Source: SABI01 sp963678555 (GTDB lineage Bacteria; Spirochaetota; Spirochaetia; Sphaerochaetales; Sphaerochaetaceae). From it: 64,000 bases of DNA. The notes under the pieces are model-generated. The model made no database searches. It was given only the letters and a program-made list of their open reading frames with translations, and was not told the DNA's origin. Of this stretch, positions 40,391-49,636 are shown in pieces (positions within the stretch are counted from its first letter, which is position 1; each line of letters begins with the position of its first letter). The position numbers and the translations under genes were made by a program. The DNA lies in contig OY782871.2 of the NCBI GenBank assembly GCA_963678555.2, forward strand, positions 186,001 through 250,000. Direction: 5' to 3'.

Positions 40391-42100
40391 ATGCAGAAAG
40401 GGCCAGTATTCATAATTCTCATCTTCTTCTCATGTTCTCTTTTTGCATCGAATCCTCTAGCATATGTATATCAGGTTGATGACCCGATACTATTGGAAGT
40501 TCAAGCGTTGAGTCTTGGATCAGGTATCAATGCTTTTTCTTCTTCAGGTCCGATTTCGGGGTATGAGCTTTCGGGTCACCTTAAAAAGATTGATCGCGCT
40601 TCTCTCAGTTCATCGTTAAAGACCACATACGATAGGATTGATGAACAGCTCCAGAATCCATTATCAGGAAGAATCTGGGATGTTTCACTTGATGCTGTAT
40701 TTGAGGCTTATGGGAATACCAACTCGTCGCTTGGGCATTACGAATGGGTTGAAGAGTATACTGAGCGGCAACCGTTTCTGTATGCGGAAGCAGAGACCGT
40801 ATTCGGGGATCATGCGTACGGGATTTTTTCATATGCCCTGCAGGATGCATTTTCTGAGGATGATTTCAGTGGAATTGCCACCAATAATCCTTTCATTCTC
40901 GATGGAGTTGACTTTGCTGTACAGAACACCCTTCCTCACACTGCATTTCTTGGCTTCAGCAATGAATGGGGAAGTATTATAATCGGACGGGATGCAATCA
41001 GCCTCGGACGGGGAAATACCGGCAACCTGATGCTCGGTTCTCATGTGCCTTACCATGACTTTTTCCAGGGAGGCCTGTTCAACTCACTGTTCAAATATAC
41101 ATTTCTCGCTATCCCAATGAATCAGTTGATCACGCAGGCAATGATTGATGATGGACGCACTTCTGGAAACCTTGGAGAGGCATGGATCCCATGGAAGGAC
41201 CCTTCCAGTGCCGAAATCGATACCTGGCATACCCTGTTCAATGGAGCATTGTATCGTGTCTATATTGCCCATAGACTCGAGGTGGATTTTTTCCCTTGGT
41301 GGAGGCTCTCGATCACAGAGGGGACACTTTTCTACGTAGATACACTTGACCCAAGAATTTTCAGCCCGCTCCAGTTCAACCATAATCTTCAGAATTTCGG
41401 CGAGGTCAACAATTCGATCGGATTTGAAAGTGAGATAACCCTTTCTTCCAATTGGATGCTTGATATTCAATTCTTCCTTGACCAGTTCCAGACCGGAGGA
41501 GAACAGGATACAGACGGGACGCTGCCTCCGAATGCTCTGGCGCTATTGGTAGGGAGTTCCTACCGGTACGAGAAACAGGGTTGGGTTTTTGATGGATTCT
41601 TTGAAGGTGTATACACCTCCCCATTTGCTTATTTGCGCACTGGCGATCATACTGATAATTATGATGATGATATATACGAGGATACTCAATATAACCTTGA
41701 TTTTGTTCATGCTGTGAATATGGAAGACCGTGTCAGTGGGGTGGACTGGCTCGGGTATGTGTACGGTCCTGATTCGATTGTACTAGCTGCGAGCTTGAAT
41801 GCCTCATCTGGTGATTGGAGTATCTCCCCGTCTGTTCGATACATGGTTCAGGGTGAACGGGGGTTGATGATCGAAGGTAAAGAGCAACTGGTTATTGAAC
41901 AACTAGCCGAGGATATCAATATGCTTTCTCCCTCGGGAAATAATCCCATGCATTCTCTGATTACAGGAATAGGTATCTCCCGCTCTTTTCCCGATATCGG
42001 ATTGCAGATCTATACAAGAAATTACTGGGTGAACAGATGGGATAACTCAGGGCACACTGATGATTTTCAGTTGATGGTAGGCATGAGGTACAGTCTGTGA
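40391..42100 (+). CDS. Wzi-like outer-membrane protein, second copy
   Basis: Protein of 569 residues with a short signal peptide (FIILIFFSCSLFAS) and a beta-rich body (HAYGIFSYALQDAF, SIIIGRDAISLGRGNTGNL, ending MVGMRYSL with a terminal hydrophobic strand). It has the same general build as its neighbour, and the order suggests tandem duplication followed by divergence. The glycosyltransferase start overlaps its stop (GTGA). A role in exporting or holding the glycan at the surface is inferred. Confidence 0.6.
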   Translation: MQKGPVFIILIFFSCSLFASNPLAYVYQVDDPILLEVQALSLGSGINAFSSSGPISGYELSGHLKKIDRASLSSSLKTTYDRIDEQLQNPLSGRIWDVSLDAVFEAYGNTNSSLGHYEWVEEYTERQPFLYAEAETVFGDHAYGIFSYALQDAFSEDDFSGIATNNPFILDGVDFAVQNTLPHTAFLGFSNEWGSIIIGRDAISLGRGNTGNLMLGSHVPYHDFFQGGLFNSLFKYTFLAIPMNQLITQAMIDDGRTSGNLGEAWIPWKDPSSAEIDTWHTLFNGALYRVYIAHRLEVDFFPWWRLSITEGTLFYVDTLDPRIFSPLQFNHNLQNFGEVNNSIGFESEITLSSNWMLDIQFFLDQFQTGGEQDTDGTLPPNALALLVGSSYRYEKQGWVFDGFFEGVYTSPFAYLRTGDHTDNYDDDIYEDTQYNLDFVHAVNMEDRVSGVDWLGYVYGPDSIVLAASLNASSGDWSISPSVRYMVQGERGLMIEGKEQLVIEQLAEDINMLSPSGNNPMHSLITGIGISRSFPDIGLQIYTRNYWVNRWDNSGHTDDFQLMVGMRYSL

Positions 42101-43203
42101 AACCGGTAAGAGTACTGCATGTCCTTGGAGAACTTAACTACGGCGGTATTGAAGTGATGGTGATGAATCTCTATCGAAATATTGACCGGAGTCGGGTCCA
42201 GTTTGATTTTATGATCCATACCCCGCATCGCTGTGTATTTGAAGATGAGATAAAGTCTCTCGGTGGGTCTGTCTATCGTGTTCCCCGCTTCATGGGGGTT
42301 AACATCGGTCCTTATGTGAAAGCCTGGAAAATATTTTTCAGACAGCACCCGCGATACACAGTCGTTCACGGGCACATAGGTAGTTCTGCTGCCATCTATC
42401 TTGACATTGCAAAAAAGGCAGGTCTCTATACGATAGCTCATTCGCACGGAACAAAAAACGAATTTTCTCTTCGGGGAGTGATGTACGCTTTTTTCTCGTT
42501 TCCGACCCGGTTTGTTGCAGATAGGTTTTTTGCATGCTCAGTGGCGGCGGGGGAACACCGTTTTGGTAAGAAGGTTGTTGCGTCTCCCTCCTTCTCGGTT
42601 GTTCAGAATGCATTTGATGTTCGGAAGTTTGACTATGACGAAGGAAAGAGAGATGAGGTGAGGCAAGACCTGGGGATAGCTGATGCTTTTGTTGTAGGTC
42701 ATGTCGGCCGATTTACGGCATTGAAGAATCATAGATTTCTTCTGAAGGTTTTTGCTTCTCTTGTAGATACGTTGCCAGAAGCAAAACTCCTTCTCGTGGG
42801 AGAAGGGGACGAGAGATCTGCGATAGAAGCGCAGATACGAAATCTGGAGATACAGGACAAGGTTGTGTTAACGGGGATGAGAGGTGATATCGAAAATCTT
42901 CTTCAAGCAATGGATGTATTTGTGTTTCCCTCCTTTGCTGAAGGACTAGGCATTTCCCTTATTGAAGCACAGGCAAGCGGGCTTCCCTGTATTGCTTCCA
43001 CACGCGTGCCACAGGAGGCAAGGGTTTCTGATCTTGTGACCTTTCTCTCTTTGAAAGAGTCTGTGTCTGTGTGGATACAGGCAATTGAGCATGAAGCATC
43101 AGTGAAAGAAAGAAGAGGAAGAATTGAGGAAGTGCGGGAATCAGGGTATGATATCATATCATCTGCACAGGTCATGACTCGGTTCTACGAAACCGTACAA
43201 TGA
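42097..43203 (+). CDS. Family 1/4 glycosyltransferase
   Basis: Protein of 368 residues with the GT-B layout: N-terminal VLHVLGELNYGGIEVMVMNLYRNI, linker, and nucleotide-sugar-binding C-terminal half with VGHVGRFTALKNHRFLL, LLLVGEGDERSAIE, and the E-x7-E motif in SFAEGLGISLIEAQASGLP. It is a retaining enzyme of the GT4 group. The start is a GTG overlapping the previous stop. Its sugar is unknown. Confidence 0.9.
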   Translation: MKPVRVLHVLGELNYGGIEVMVMNLYRNIDRSRVQFDFMIHTPHRCVFEDEIKSLGGSVYRVPRFMGVNIGPYVKAWKIFFRQHPRYTVVHGHIGSSAAIYLDIAKKAGLYTIAHSHGTKNEFSLRGVMYAFFSFPTRFVADRFFACSVAAGEHRFGKKVVASPSFSVVQNAFDVRKFDYDEGKRDEVRQDLGIADAFVVGHVGRFTALKNHRFLLKVFASLVDTLPEAKLLLVGEGDERSAIEAQIRNLEIQDKVVLTGMRGDIENLLQAMDVFVFPSFAEGLGISLIEAQASGLPCIASTRVPQEARVSDLVTFLSLKESVSVWIQAIEHEASVKERRGRIEEVRESGYDIISSAQVMTRFYETVQ

Positions 43204-43264
43204 AGATAGTTCGGACAGTGAAGACGGGTTTTGTGTACAGGTAGATGAATTTAGGAGAAACTAT

Positions 43265-44140
43265 ATGGATTATGCACGTCCCAGAGTTATAGCTGAGGCA
43301 GGATGCAATCATAAAGGTGACATGGCCATTGCACATGAGATGATCAAGATGGCTGCCATCTTCTGTAAGGCAGACGCAATTAAATTCCAGAAGAGAAACA
43401 ATAGGGAGCTCCTTACTGAGGAACAGTACAATGCACCTCATCAAAACCCTGCGAACTCGTATGGTGAAACCTACGGTGCACATCGGGAGTTTCTCGAATT
43501 CTCGTTGGAGCAGCATGCCCAGCTGAAACAGTGGTGTGAACAGTACGGTATCATCTACAGTACGTCAGTATGGGATTTGACATCCGCCAGAGAAATTGCA
43601 TCTTTGAACCCCCTATTCATTAAAATACCCTCTGCCTGCAATAACAACTTCGAGATGCTCGAATGGCTGTGTGAGAACTATCAGGGCGAAATCCAGATCT
43701 CCTTCGGAATGACCACACATGATGAAGAACGACAGGTTATTGAGTTGTTTGAGAAAAACAAACGTAACCGTGACATTGTAATCTATAGCTGTACGTCAGG
43801 ATATCCTGTTCCTTTTGAGGATATCGGCCTTCTTGAAATAACCAGACTGAGGGAGTCCTACGGGCAACGGGTGAAGGAGATAGGTTTTTCCGGACATCAC
43901 CTCGGTATCGCGGTTGATATTGCCGCCTACACACTCGGCGCTACAACCATCGAGAGACACTATACCCTCGACAGGACATGGAAGGGTACTGACCATGCTG
44001 CATCGCTTGAGCCCGATGGAGTGAGACGACTGAAGCGCGATCTGGAGGCAACATGGCTTGCTCTGCACGAAAAGGAAAAGGAGATTCTTGATATCGAGGT
44101 AATTCAGAGAGATAAATTGAAATTCAGGAAGAGGTCTTAG
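43265..44140 (+). CDS. NeuB-family nonulosonate synthase lacking the SAF domain
   Basis: Protein of 291 residues of the sialic acid synthase family: RVIAEAGCNHKGDMAIAHEMIKMA, ADAIKFQKRNNRELL, and the late IERHYTLDRTWKGTDHAASLEPD signature. NeuB proteins usually have ~340-350 residues with a C-terminal antifreeze-like SAF domain; it is missing here. The enzyme condenses a mannose-type sugar (or its phosphate) with PEP. One base separates it from a fused activating enzyme/phosphatase gene. That partner favours a phosphorylated product such as KDN-9-P. Starts at 43265 with AGGAG upstream. Confidence 0.85.
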   Translation: MDYARPRVIAEAGCNHKGDMAIAHEMIKMAAIFCKADAIKFQKRNNRELLTEEQYNAPHQNPANSYGETYGAHREFLEFSLEQHAQLKQWCEQYGIIYSTSVWDLTSAREIASLNPLFIKIPSACNNNFEMLEWLCENYQGEIQISFGMTTHDEERQVIELFEKNKRNRDIVIYSCTSGYPVPFEDIGLLEITRLRESYGQRVKEIGFSGHHLGIAVDIAAYTLGATTIERHYTLDRTWKGTDHAASLEPDGVRRLKRDLEATWLALHEKEKEILDIEVIQRDKLKFRKRS

Positions 44141-44141
44141 G

Positions 44142-45317
44142 ATGAAACACATAGGAAGTACTATAGCCTTCATTCCTGCGAGAGGCGGCAGCAAATCCAT
44201 CCAACTGAAAAATATCAAGCCCCTGTATAAGAGACCTCTCGTATACTGGACTCTGGATGCTGTTCTACAGTGTTCTGAAATAGATACTGTTGTCGTTTCA
44301 ACTGACAGTGATGAGATCAGAGCGGTAGTACGTGATTATGGATCAAGTAAGATTCTCCTTATTGATAGATCAGAAGCAGTATCAAGCGACACTGCTTCGA
44401 CTGAGTCAGTTATGCTTGAATGTGCGCAGCAGTATGACTTTGACACGATTGTTCTTGTTCAGGCGACCTCGCCTTTACTTTCCAGTGACGATATCACACT
44501 GGGGATGGACACCTTCCGGCAAGAGAATATTGACAGCGTTCTCTCTGTTGTCCGACAGAAACGGTTTTTGTGGACCGGGGACGGTGCCACGGTGAGTCCT
44601 GTGAACTATGATCCAATGAAAAGACCAAGACGACAGGAGTTCGACGGGTTTCTTGTAGAGAATGGAGCATTTTATATAACGAGTAGAAAAGCTCTTATGA
44701 CAACCGGCTGCCGTCTGTCAGGAAGAATTGGAAAAGTCGAGATGGATGAGTCCACGTACTTTGAGATTGACGAGCCTTCAGACTGGGTGGTCATTGAACA
44801 CTTGTTGCAAAAGAAGCATAGTAGGTCCCCACGTATTGATGAGCGGTTGAGGAAGATTCGTTGTCTCCTCACTGACAGCGATGGAGTTCTCACTGACGGG
44901 GGGATGTATTACTCCGAGCACGGAGATGAACTGAAGAAGTTTAATACCAAGGACGGTATGGGGTTCGGACTCTTGAAAAAGGCGGGCTTTATCACAGGGA
45001 TCATTACCGGAGAGAATATTGACCTTGTCCGACGAAGAGGCGATAAGCTGAAGGTTGATGAGCTGCATCTCGGCATCACTGATAAGATGAAGGTGCTCAA
45101 TGATATCTGCCAGCGGCACGGGCTTTCTTACAGTGAGATTGCCTACATCGGCGATGACCTTAATGACCTTGAAGTGTTACGGCATGTTGGATTTGGTTGT
45201 ACCGTTCGGGACGGCATGCTCGCTCTCAAGGAAATCGCCGATTATATTACCGAAGCACAGGGAGGTCAGGGTGCTGTGAGAGAGGTGGTAGATAAACTTC
45301 TTTCGGTTCCCCGTTAG
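44142..45317 (+). CDS. Fusion: CMP-nonulosonate synthetase + KdsC-like HAD phosphatase
   Basis: Protein of 391 residues. Residues 1-230 are NeuA-like (IPARGGSKSIQLKNIKP, VVVSTDSDEI, LVQATSPLL), activating the sugar with CTP. Residues 240-391 are a HAD phosphatase of the KdsC type: CLLTDSDGVLTDGGMYYS with D245 and D247, ITGEN, and YIGDDLNDLEVL. The HAD part would dephosphorylate the 9-phosphate made by the preceding synthase. Bacteroides thetaiotaomicron uses three separate proteins of these kinds to make CMP-KDN. Vertebrate CMAS has the same two-domain order. The 3' end overlaps the convergent Wzy-like gene by 4 bases. Confidence 0.87.
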   Translation: MKHIGSTIAFIPARGGSKSIQLKNIKPLYKRPLVYWTLDAVLQCSEIDTVVVSTDSDEIRAVVRDYGSSKILLIDRSEAVSSDTASTESVMLECAQQYDFDTIVLVQATSPLLSSDDITLGMDTFRQENIDSVLSVVRQKRFLWTGDGATVSPVNYDPMKRPRRQEFDGFLVENGAFYITSRKALMTTGCRLSGRIGKVEMDESTYFEIDEPSDWVVIEHLLQKKHSRSPRIDERLRKIRCLLTDSDGVLTDGGMYYSEHGDELKKFNTKDGMGFGLLKKAGFITGIITGENIDLVRRRGDKLKVDELHLGITDKMKVLNDICQRHGLSYSEIAYIGDDLNDLEVLRHVGFGCTVRDGMLALKEIADYITEAQGGQGAVREVVDKLLSVPR

Positions 45318-46447
45318 TATTGTACCTGCCGGGATTCCTGCTGAGCCGGTACTGTGAATGCTGCCAATATGAGAGGAATCAGCACAAGGTCCCCGAACCG
45401 GAAGAATATCACATAGTCGACCAGTGAGTAGAATGAGATAACAAGGAAGAGGCCTGCAAGGAAGAACCTGTGCCGAATCAGCGCGATAAACGAAGAAATG
45501 TATATCGTAAAGGGAGTGATAAACCCGAGGAATCCGAGCTCTACCAGCATCTGCAGAAAGGAGTTGTGCATATGCCAGTACCCTTTGTCGAATACGCTGG
45601 GCACATATCCGAACAAGAACTTTTTGAAATCGAGTTCTTTTACATAGGAGAGATAGATCTGTAATCTTCCGTTTGACTGAAGTCCATATGCCTTGAGACG
45701 GGAGGTGTTGTACATCAGTATTCCTAAAATTATGAAACCTATTACTACTGCAGCAAGCCCGATCGGTTTGGATGCATATCCTAATGTTTTTTCTCTGCGC
45801 TTCAGAGTGTAGGTCATGTACGCAATATGTAGCACTGAAAAGGACATTGCGGAGAGGATTGCTCCTCTGCTATCGGTGAGGAAGCATAGGATGAACATGA
45901 TAAGCAGATGTATGACCTCACCAGTAATGGCCAGATTGTTTCGTATTACGGTATAGATGAAGGGGAAAGCCCCATACAAGAATATGTACATCGCATGAGA
46001 GCCTCTGTTGAAAGTAAAGAAACTGTACTGCAGATCCTGGTCAAACCAGATAATACCCGCGGCACTGGTGATAACTGTAACGTAAAAGGGAATGTAGAAG
46101 AGTATCTTTCTCGGAGTGAATAAGGTCATAAGAACTCCGACCGTGACACTGAAGATCTCCCAATAGGTCCAGTAGAAGAAAACCCAGAAGGTATCTCTCC
46201 GTCTTCCTATGAGCATGGCCGACATCAGGAGAACCCCTATCAGAACAAGATGGATCTTTCCAAGATGTCTGCGAACCGTGAAGAATGTAATTCCTGCAAG
46301 CACGAGCGTAATGAAGGCAGTGATTTCGTTATTGAACGGGAATTCGAAAAATTCATTGAGATAGGTATATGAGAGGAGGAACATAGCTCCCCCTGTGAGC
46401 AGGTTCCCAATAGTCTCCTGACTCTTCTCTGTTGTTTCTAGTTTCAC
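45314..46447 (-). CDS. Wzy/O-antigen ligase-family membrane protein
   Basis: Protein of 377 residues with about 10-12 hydrophobic helices. A large extracytoplasmic loop contains HMHNSFLQMLVELGFLGF, and the segment TDSRGAILSAMSF precedes it; both are hallmarks of the Wzy_C/O-antigen ligase family. It should polymerise the flipped repeat unit or ligate the polymer to its anchor. The start is a GTG at 46447 with GGAG upstream. It is the only such protein in this locus. Confidence 0.85.
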   Translation of the reverse strand: MKLETTEKSQETIGNLLTGGAMFLLSYTYLNEFFEFPFNNEITAFITLVLAGITFFTVRRHLGKIHLVLIGVLLMSAMLIGRRRDTFWVFFYWTYWEIFSVTVGVLMTLFTPRKILFYIPFYVTVITSAAGIIWFDQDLQYSFFTFNRGSHAMYIFLYGAFPFIYTVIRNNLAITGEVIHLLIMFILCFLTDSRGAILSAMSFSVLHIAYMTYTLKRREKTLGYASKPIGLAAVVIGFIILGILMYNTSRLKAYGLQSNGRLQIYLSYVKELDFKKFLFGYVPSVFDKGYWHMHNSFLQMLVELGFLGFITPFTIYISSFIALIRHRFFLAGLFLVISFYSLVDYVIFFRFGDLVLIPLILAAFTVPAQQESRQVQY

Positions 46448-46680
46448 AATAAGCTCCGAGGCTGTATATATTAAGCTAAAAACTTCTCGGTTGTCAATAT
46501 ATGTACTTTTCCCTGTGTCCCCTTACCATCTATCTCGATCTCTGGGATATGTATTGCATTCTGCGACTACGTGAAAGTGTTCAGGACTCTCTTATCGGTT
46601 ATGTGGAGAAAATCTGCTAGTACACCCTGACGAACCTGGGTGAGGGCTGTATGCGTCCAGCCACATGAGAGGGCTTAGCT

Positions 46681-47775
46681 TCAGAGACACTCGTTCGAAA
46701 CTATCTTGTAGAGATCATCGCGTGATTGGGGGAAAAAAACTCGTTCTGGGTTCCTGTAGCTATTTCGGAAAGCATAGATAAAATCTCTGCTGTTCCGGGG
46801 GAGGGTATAGAGTGGCTTCAGTTCTTCCATTTCGAACAGGAGGATAACTATCGGCTCCCTATCGAAGATCATCTTGTTCGTGAATGCTACCGTCGAAAAG
46901 AAGGAGATGAGCACCTTGCCCTCTATCTCGGTATTCAGTCCAATAATTTCCCATGGAACCGATTGTTCGTGATATACCGGCCACTTTCCGTACTGGACCG
47001 AAGTGCTTCGCGGATGTGGTTTTATGAGAAGGCTATCGGTGGGAAGCTGTTCGATGATGCTCTGCACGGCATTGTTCAGTTCAGGTATGCCCTGTATCGG
47101 CTGTTCGAAAAATATTACCTTCTCCCTGATGGCTGATTGTTCTGTGTATCTGAATATGGTATTAAAAAGGTTTTTTACAGCGTTGTTGTTCTGAGGGATA
47201 GGAGGTATCTGCGAAAGGGGAATCTTGATATGACCGGTAAATAGTTCAGGTTTGAACAGCAGGAGAGAGTCGTACCTGTCAATATATCGATGCTGTCCTG
47301 TAGCACGGTTAAAGAGTTTTTTCACAGTGGAGGCTTTCCACTGATCTGTGTGATATCCGGCGAATCCGTCTTCGAATAAATGAATTTGCAGGTTCGGATT
47401 CCGGCGGTATAGGACTTTCAGTGCCAGTTGAATTGTGACAACAGGAGACCCGAAAAGAACTTCATCATACACTGCATCGCCAAGCTGAAGATACTCGTGA
47501 ACTAGCCGGTTCGCCCTTATCTGCATTGAGATGCGCTGTAGGTATTTCATTGGCTTGAAGGCCGAGAGCCTGTCTTCTATCTCTTTCTTGTTATGTAATA
47601 GGGTGACCTGGCTGAACACCTGTGAATTTGTAAGGGACTGATAGATGTTCTCTGCATCTTTAAAGTGGTCGAGCAAGTACATGTCAGCCGCTAGTCCGTT
47701 GTAGAAAGAAGAGCGAAGCCACGTTGCCACAAGAACATGGTATGGAGTGGAACAGAAAAATGCGATGCGCTTCAT
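46681..47775 (-). CDS. GT52-like sialyltransferase
   Basis: Protein of 364 residues. N-terminal RIAFFCSTPYHVLVATWL, VLFGSPVVTIQLALKVLY, IHLFEDGFAGYH, IFFEQPIQG-type segment (VIFFEQPIQG) and LLIKPHPRST resemble family GT52, which includes the Lst-type alpha-2,3-sialyltransferases. It would transfer the CMP-activated nonulosonate made by the two preceding biosynthetic genes, or another sugar, to the glycan. It starts four bases inside the end of the upstream glycosyltransferase gene (ATGA, 47772-47775). Family call is from motif pattern only. Confidence 0.75.
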   Translation of the reverse strand: MKRIAFFCSTPYHVLVATWLRSSFYNGLAADMYLLDHFKDAENIYQSLTNSQVFSQVTLLHNKKEIEDRLSAFKPMKYLQRISMQIRANRLVHEYLQLGDAVYDEVLFGSPVVTIQLALKVLYRRNPNLQIHLFEDGFAGYHTDQWKASTVKKLFNRATGQHRYIDRYDSLLLFKPELFTGHIKIPLSQIPPIPQNNNAVKNLFNTIFRYTEQSAIREKVIFFEQPIQGIPELNNAVQSIIEQLPTDSLLIKPHPRSTSVQYGKWPVYHEQSVPWEIIGLNTEIEGKVLISFFSTVAFTNKMIFDREPIVILLFEMEELKPLYTLPRNSRDFIYAFRNSYRNPERVFFPQSRDDLYKIVSNECL

Positions 47776-48848
47776 AGCGAGTCCCCATAGTACACGCGTT
47801 CATAGGTGTGAACTGCTTTTCTCATATCATGGTGAGAGGAAACAAACGCTTCTGCCTGAGCCCCGATGAGAAATCGCTTCTCCTTTGATCTGAGCAGTTC
47901 ACTGACTCTACGGGAGAATGCTTCTGTTGACCGAGTATCGCACAGATAACCGGTCTCGCCATCCTGGATCAGATCCCGGTTTCCCACGATATCAGAGGCG
48001 ATAACAGCCTTTCCTGCCGCCATCGCTTCGAGGATCGAAACCGGCATTCCTTCCCAGAGGGACGTCTGCATGTAGAGCTTTGCCTCCATCACCTTTTGTA
48101 TCGCTTCAGGTCGGGAAAGGAGTCCCGTTACGGTGATATTTGCTGCTGTCAGCTGGTCTCTGAGAGGCCCGTCACCTATCCACATGAACTGTTCCTGTGG
48201 GAGGGTCATGGCGATTTCATTGAACAAGGCAGGATTCTTCTGGGGGGAGATCCTTCCGCAGGTGACGATGTACGGCCCTTCCTGACCTCGGCGTGCAGTG
48301 AACTGCTTTGTGTCGATAAAGTTGTTGATGGTGATGACATTCCCGGTGATGCGGCGCGCATGCTCAGCTTCGCCGTTAGAGACAGCGATGACCGTTGCAG
48401 GACGATAGGCATGTATCAGGCGTTCAAGGGAGAGGAAGATACTTCGTTTTATCCTGCCGACATCTTCTCTCAGGAAGGAGAATCCGTGGGGGGAGTAGAA
48501 GATGCGGGTCTTCTGTCGTTTCGGAAGGGCAAGTCTTCCAAGCACCCCGGCCTTTGAGGAGTGAAGGTGAATCGCATCAGGAGCGAATGAGCTGATATGT
48601 GACCTGATTGCTTTCACCGCCTTCCCATACGCCTTCAGAGATCCCATGGGGATAGAGAAGAGGGTGATATTGTCCTGGTTGAAGTCCTGCTCGATCGTCT
48701 TGGGGGAGTCTTCTCGCAGTGAGTGGAGGATGTGGATATCAAACGAGTTTCGGTCTAGATTGCATGCAATATCTCTAACGATGGCATACACACCTGTTGA
48801 GAAACTTTCAACTACATACAGTACTCGCACCTTCTTCGTCTCTGCCAT
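47772..48848 (-). CDS. Family 4 glycosyltransferase
   Basis: Protein of 358 residues with GT-B fold: VLYVVESFSTGVYAIVRDIACNL, HLHSSKAGVLGRLA, VTCGRISPQKNPALFNEI and SLWEGMPVSILEAMAAGKAVIAS. This matches galactosyl/N-acetylgalactosaminyl-type GT4 enzymes but the donor cannot be fixed. The ATG at 48848 is used; a TTG six codons earlier is possible, and neither has a strong ribosome binding site. First gene of a two-gene minus-strand unit with the GT52-like enzyme. Confidence 0.88.
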   Translation of the reverse strand: MAETKKVRVLYVVESFSTGVYAIVRDIACNLDRNSFDIHILHSLREDSPKTIEQDFNQDNITLFSIPMGSLKAYGKAVKAIRSHISSFAPDAIHLHSSKAGVLGRLALPKRQKTRIFYSPHGFSFLREDVGRIKRSIFLSLERLIHAYRPATVIAVSNGEAEHARRITGNVITINNFIDTKQFTARRGQEGPYIVTCGRISPQKNPALFNEIAMTLPQEQFMWIGDGPLRDQLTAANITVTGLLSRPEAIQKVMEAKLYMQTSLWEGMPVSILEAMAAGKAVIASDIVGNRDLIQDGETGYLCDTRSTEAFSRRVSELLRSKEKRFLIGAQAEAFVSSHHDMRKAVHTYERVYYGDSL

Positions 48849-48974
48849 GGACGCAGTATAGCTCAAGGGGAAAGCACTGTACAGATAGTGCAGAATGTGT
48901 GGCGAACAGGGGTTCTGATCCTATATTTCTCATGTGACACAGCGTATACTTATATGTGAAATAGGAGACGTGCC

Positions 48975-49538
48975 ATGAACATGAGAAGAGGAATCAGGCT
49001 GGTCCTGCTTCTCTGTCTTCTTCCTTCCCTTGCCTGTGCTTCAAGTCCTTTCGGCATCACGCTCGGAATGACGGTCGAGGAGATGGAGAGTGCGTGGATG
49101 TATCCTGAAAGGATCTATGAGGGTGATAGTTTCTACTGGGTTGACCCGCCGTACCCGACACCCTTCTTCACCCAGTACGCTGTCAAAGTAGATCAGGGGT
49201 ATGGGGTCTATATCGTGCAGGCGTATTCTGATGAGATACTCTGTGACAGCAGCGGTTCTCAGATCAAAGAAGCATATCTGCAGCTTGAAGAGGAGATGAA
49301 TGCTCAGTTCGGCAGGGGGGAGCGCTATTGGGACATCCCGATGGACTCTGAGCAGTTTCTTGAAACCCTGTTTGATGAGGCCGGGTATTTCTATACAGAG
49401 TACTATGAGGATTTCGGCAATTATATCGCGGATGATATCTTTGACGCAGCTCTGCTGCTCCTTGCGGCCTCGCCGACAAGCGGAGTGATCCAGCTCGAAT
49501 ACCTGTCCGATGACTACTGGGAGGCGGAGTTCCCCTGA
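48975..49538 (+). CDS. Small exported protein of unknown function
   Basis: Unrecognised 187-residue protein. The signal peptide MNMRRGIRLVLLLCLLPSLACASS could be cut after the Cys-containing stretch; SLAC is a poor lipobox, though spirochaete lipoboxes are loose. The mature part begins SPFGITLGMTVEEMESAW, a start seen in many small envelope proteins, and is acidic and rich in Tyr. The ATG at 48975 has AGGAG upstream. It stands alone between the glycan locus and tuf. Confidence 0.72.
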   Translation: MNMRRGIRLVLLLCLLPSLACASSPFGITLGMTVEEMESAWMYPERIYEGDSFYWVDPPYPTPFFTQYAVKVDQGYGVYIVQAYSDEILCDSSGSQIKEAYLQLEEEMNAQFGRGERYWDIPMDSEQFLETLFDEAGYFYTEYYEDFGNYIADDIFDAALLLLAASPTSGVIQLEYLSDDYWEAEFP

Positions 49539-49607
49539 TTTGAACCCATGGGTAAGCACTTCGTATCTCTTGTTCAGAAAACTTGTTAAACTTTATCTGC
49601 TAATGTG

Positions 49608-49636
49608 TTGACACGAATCGGCAAACTCTCTATATT
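49608..49636 (+). promoter_or_regulatory. Promoter of tuf and the S10 operon
   Basis: Perfect TTGACA (49608-49613), 17-base spacer, TATATT (49631-49636). This is one of the best promoters in the window and leaves a leader of about 290 bases before tuf. Confidence 0.85.
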
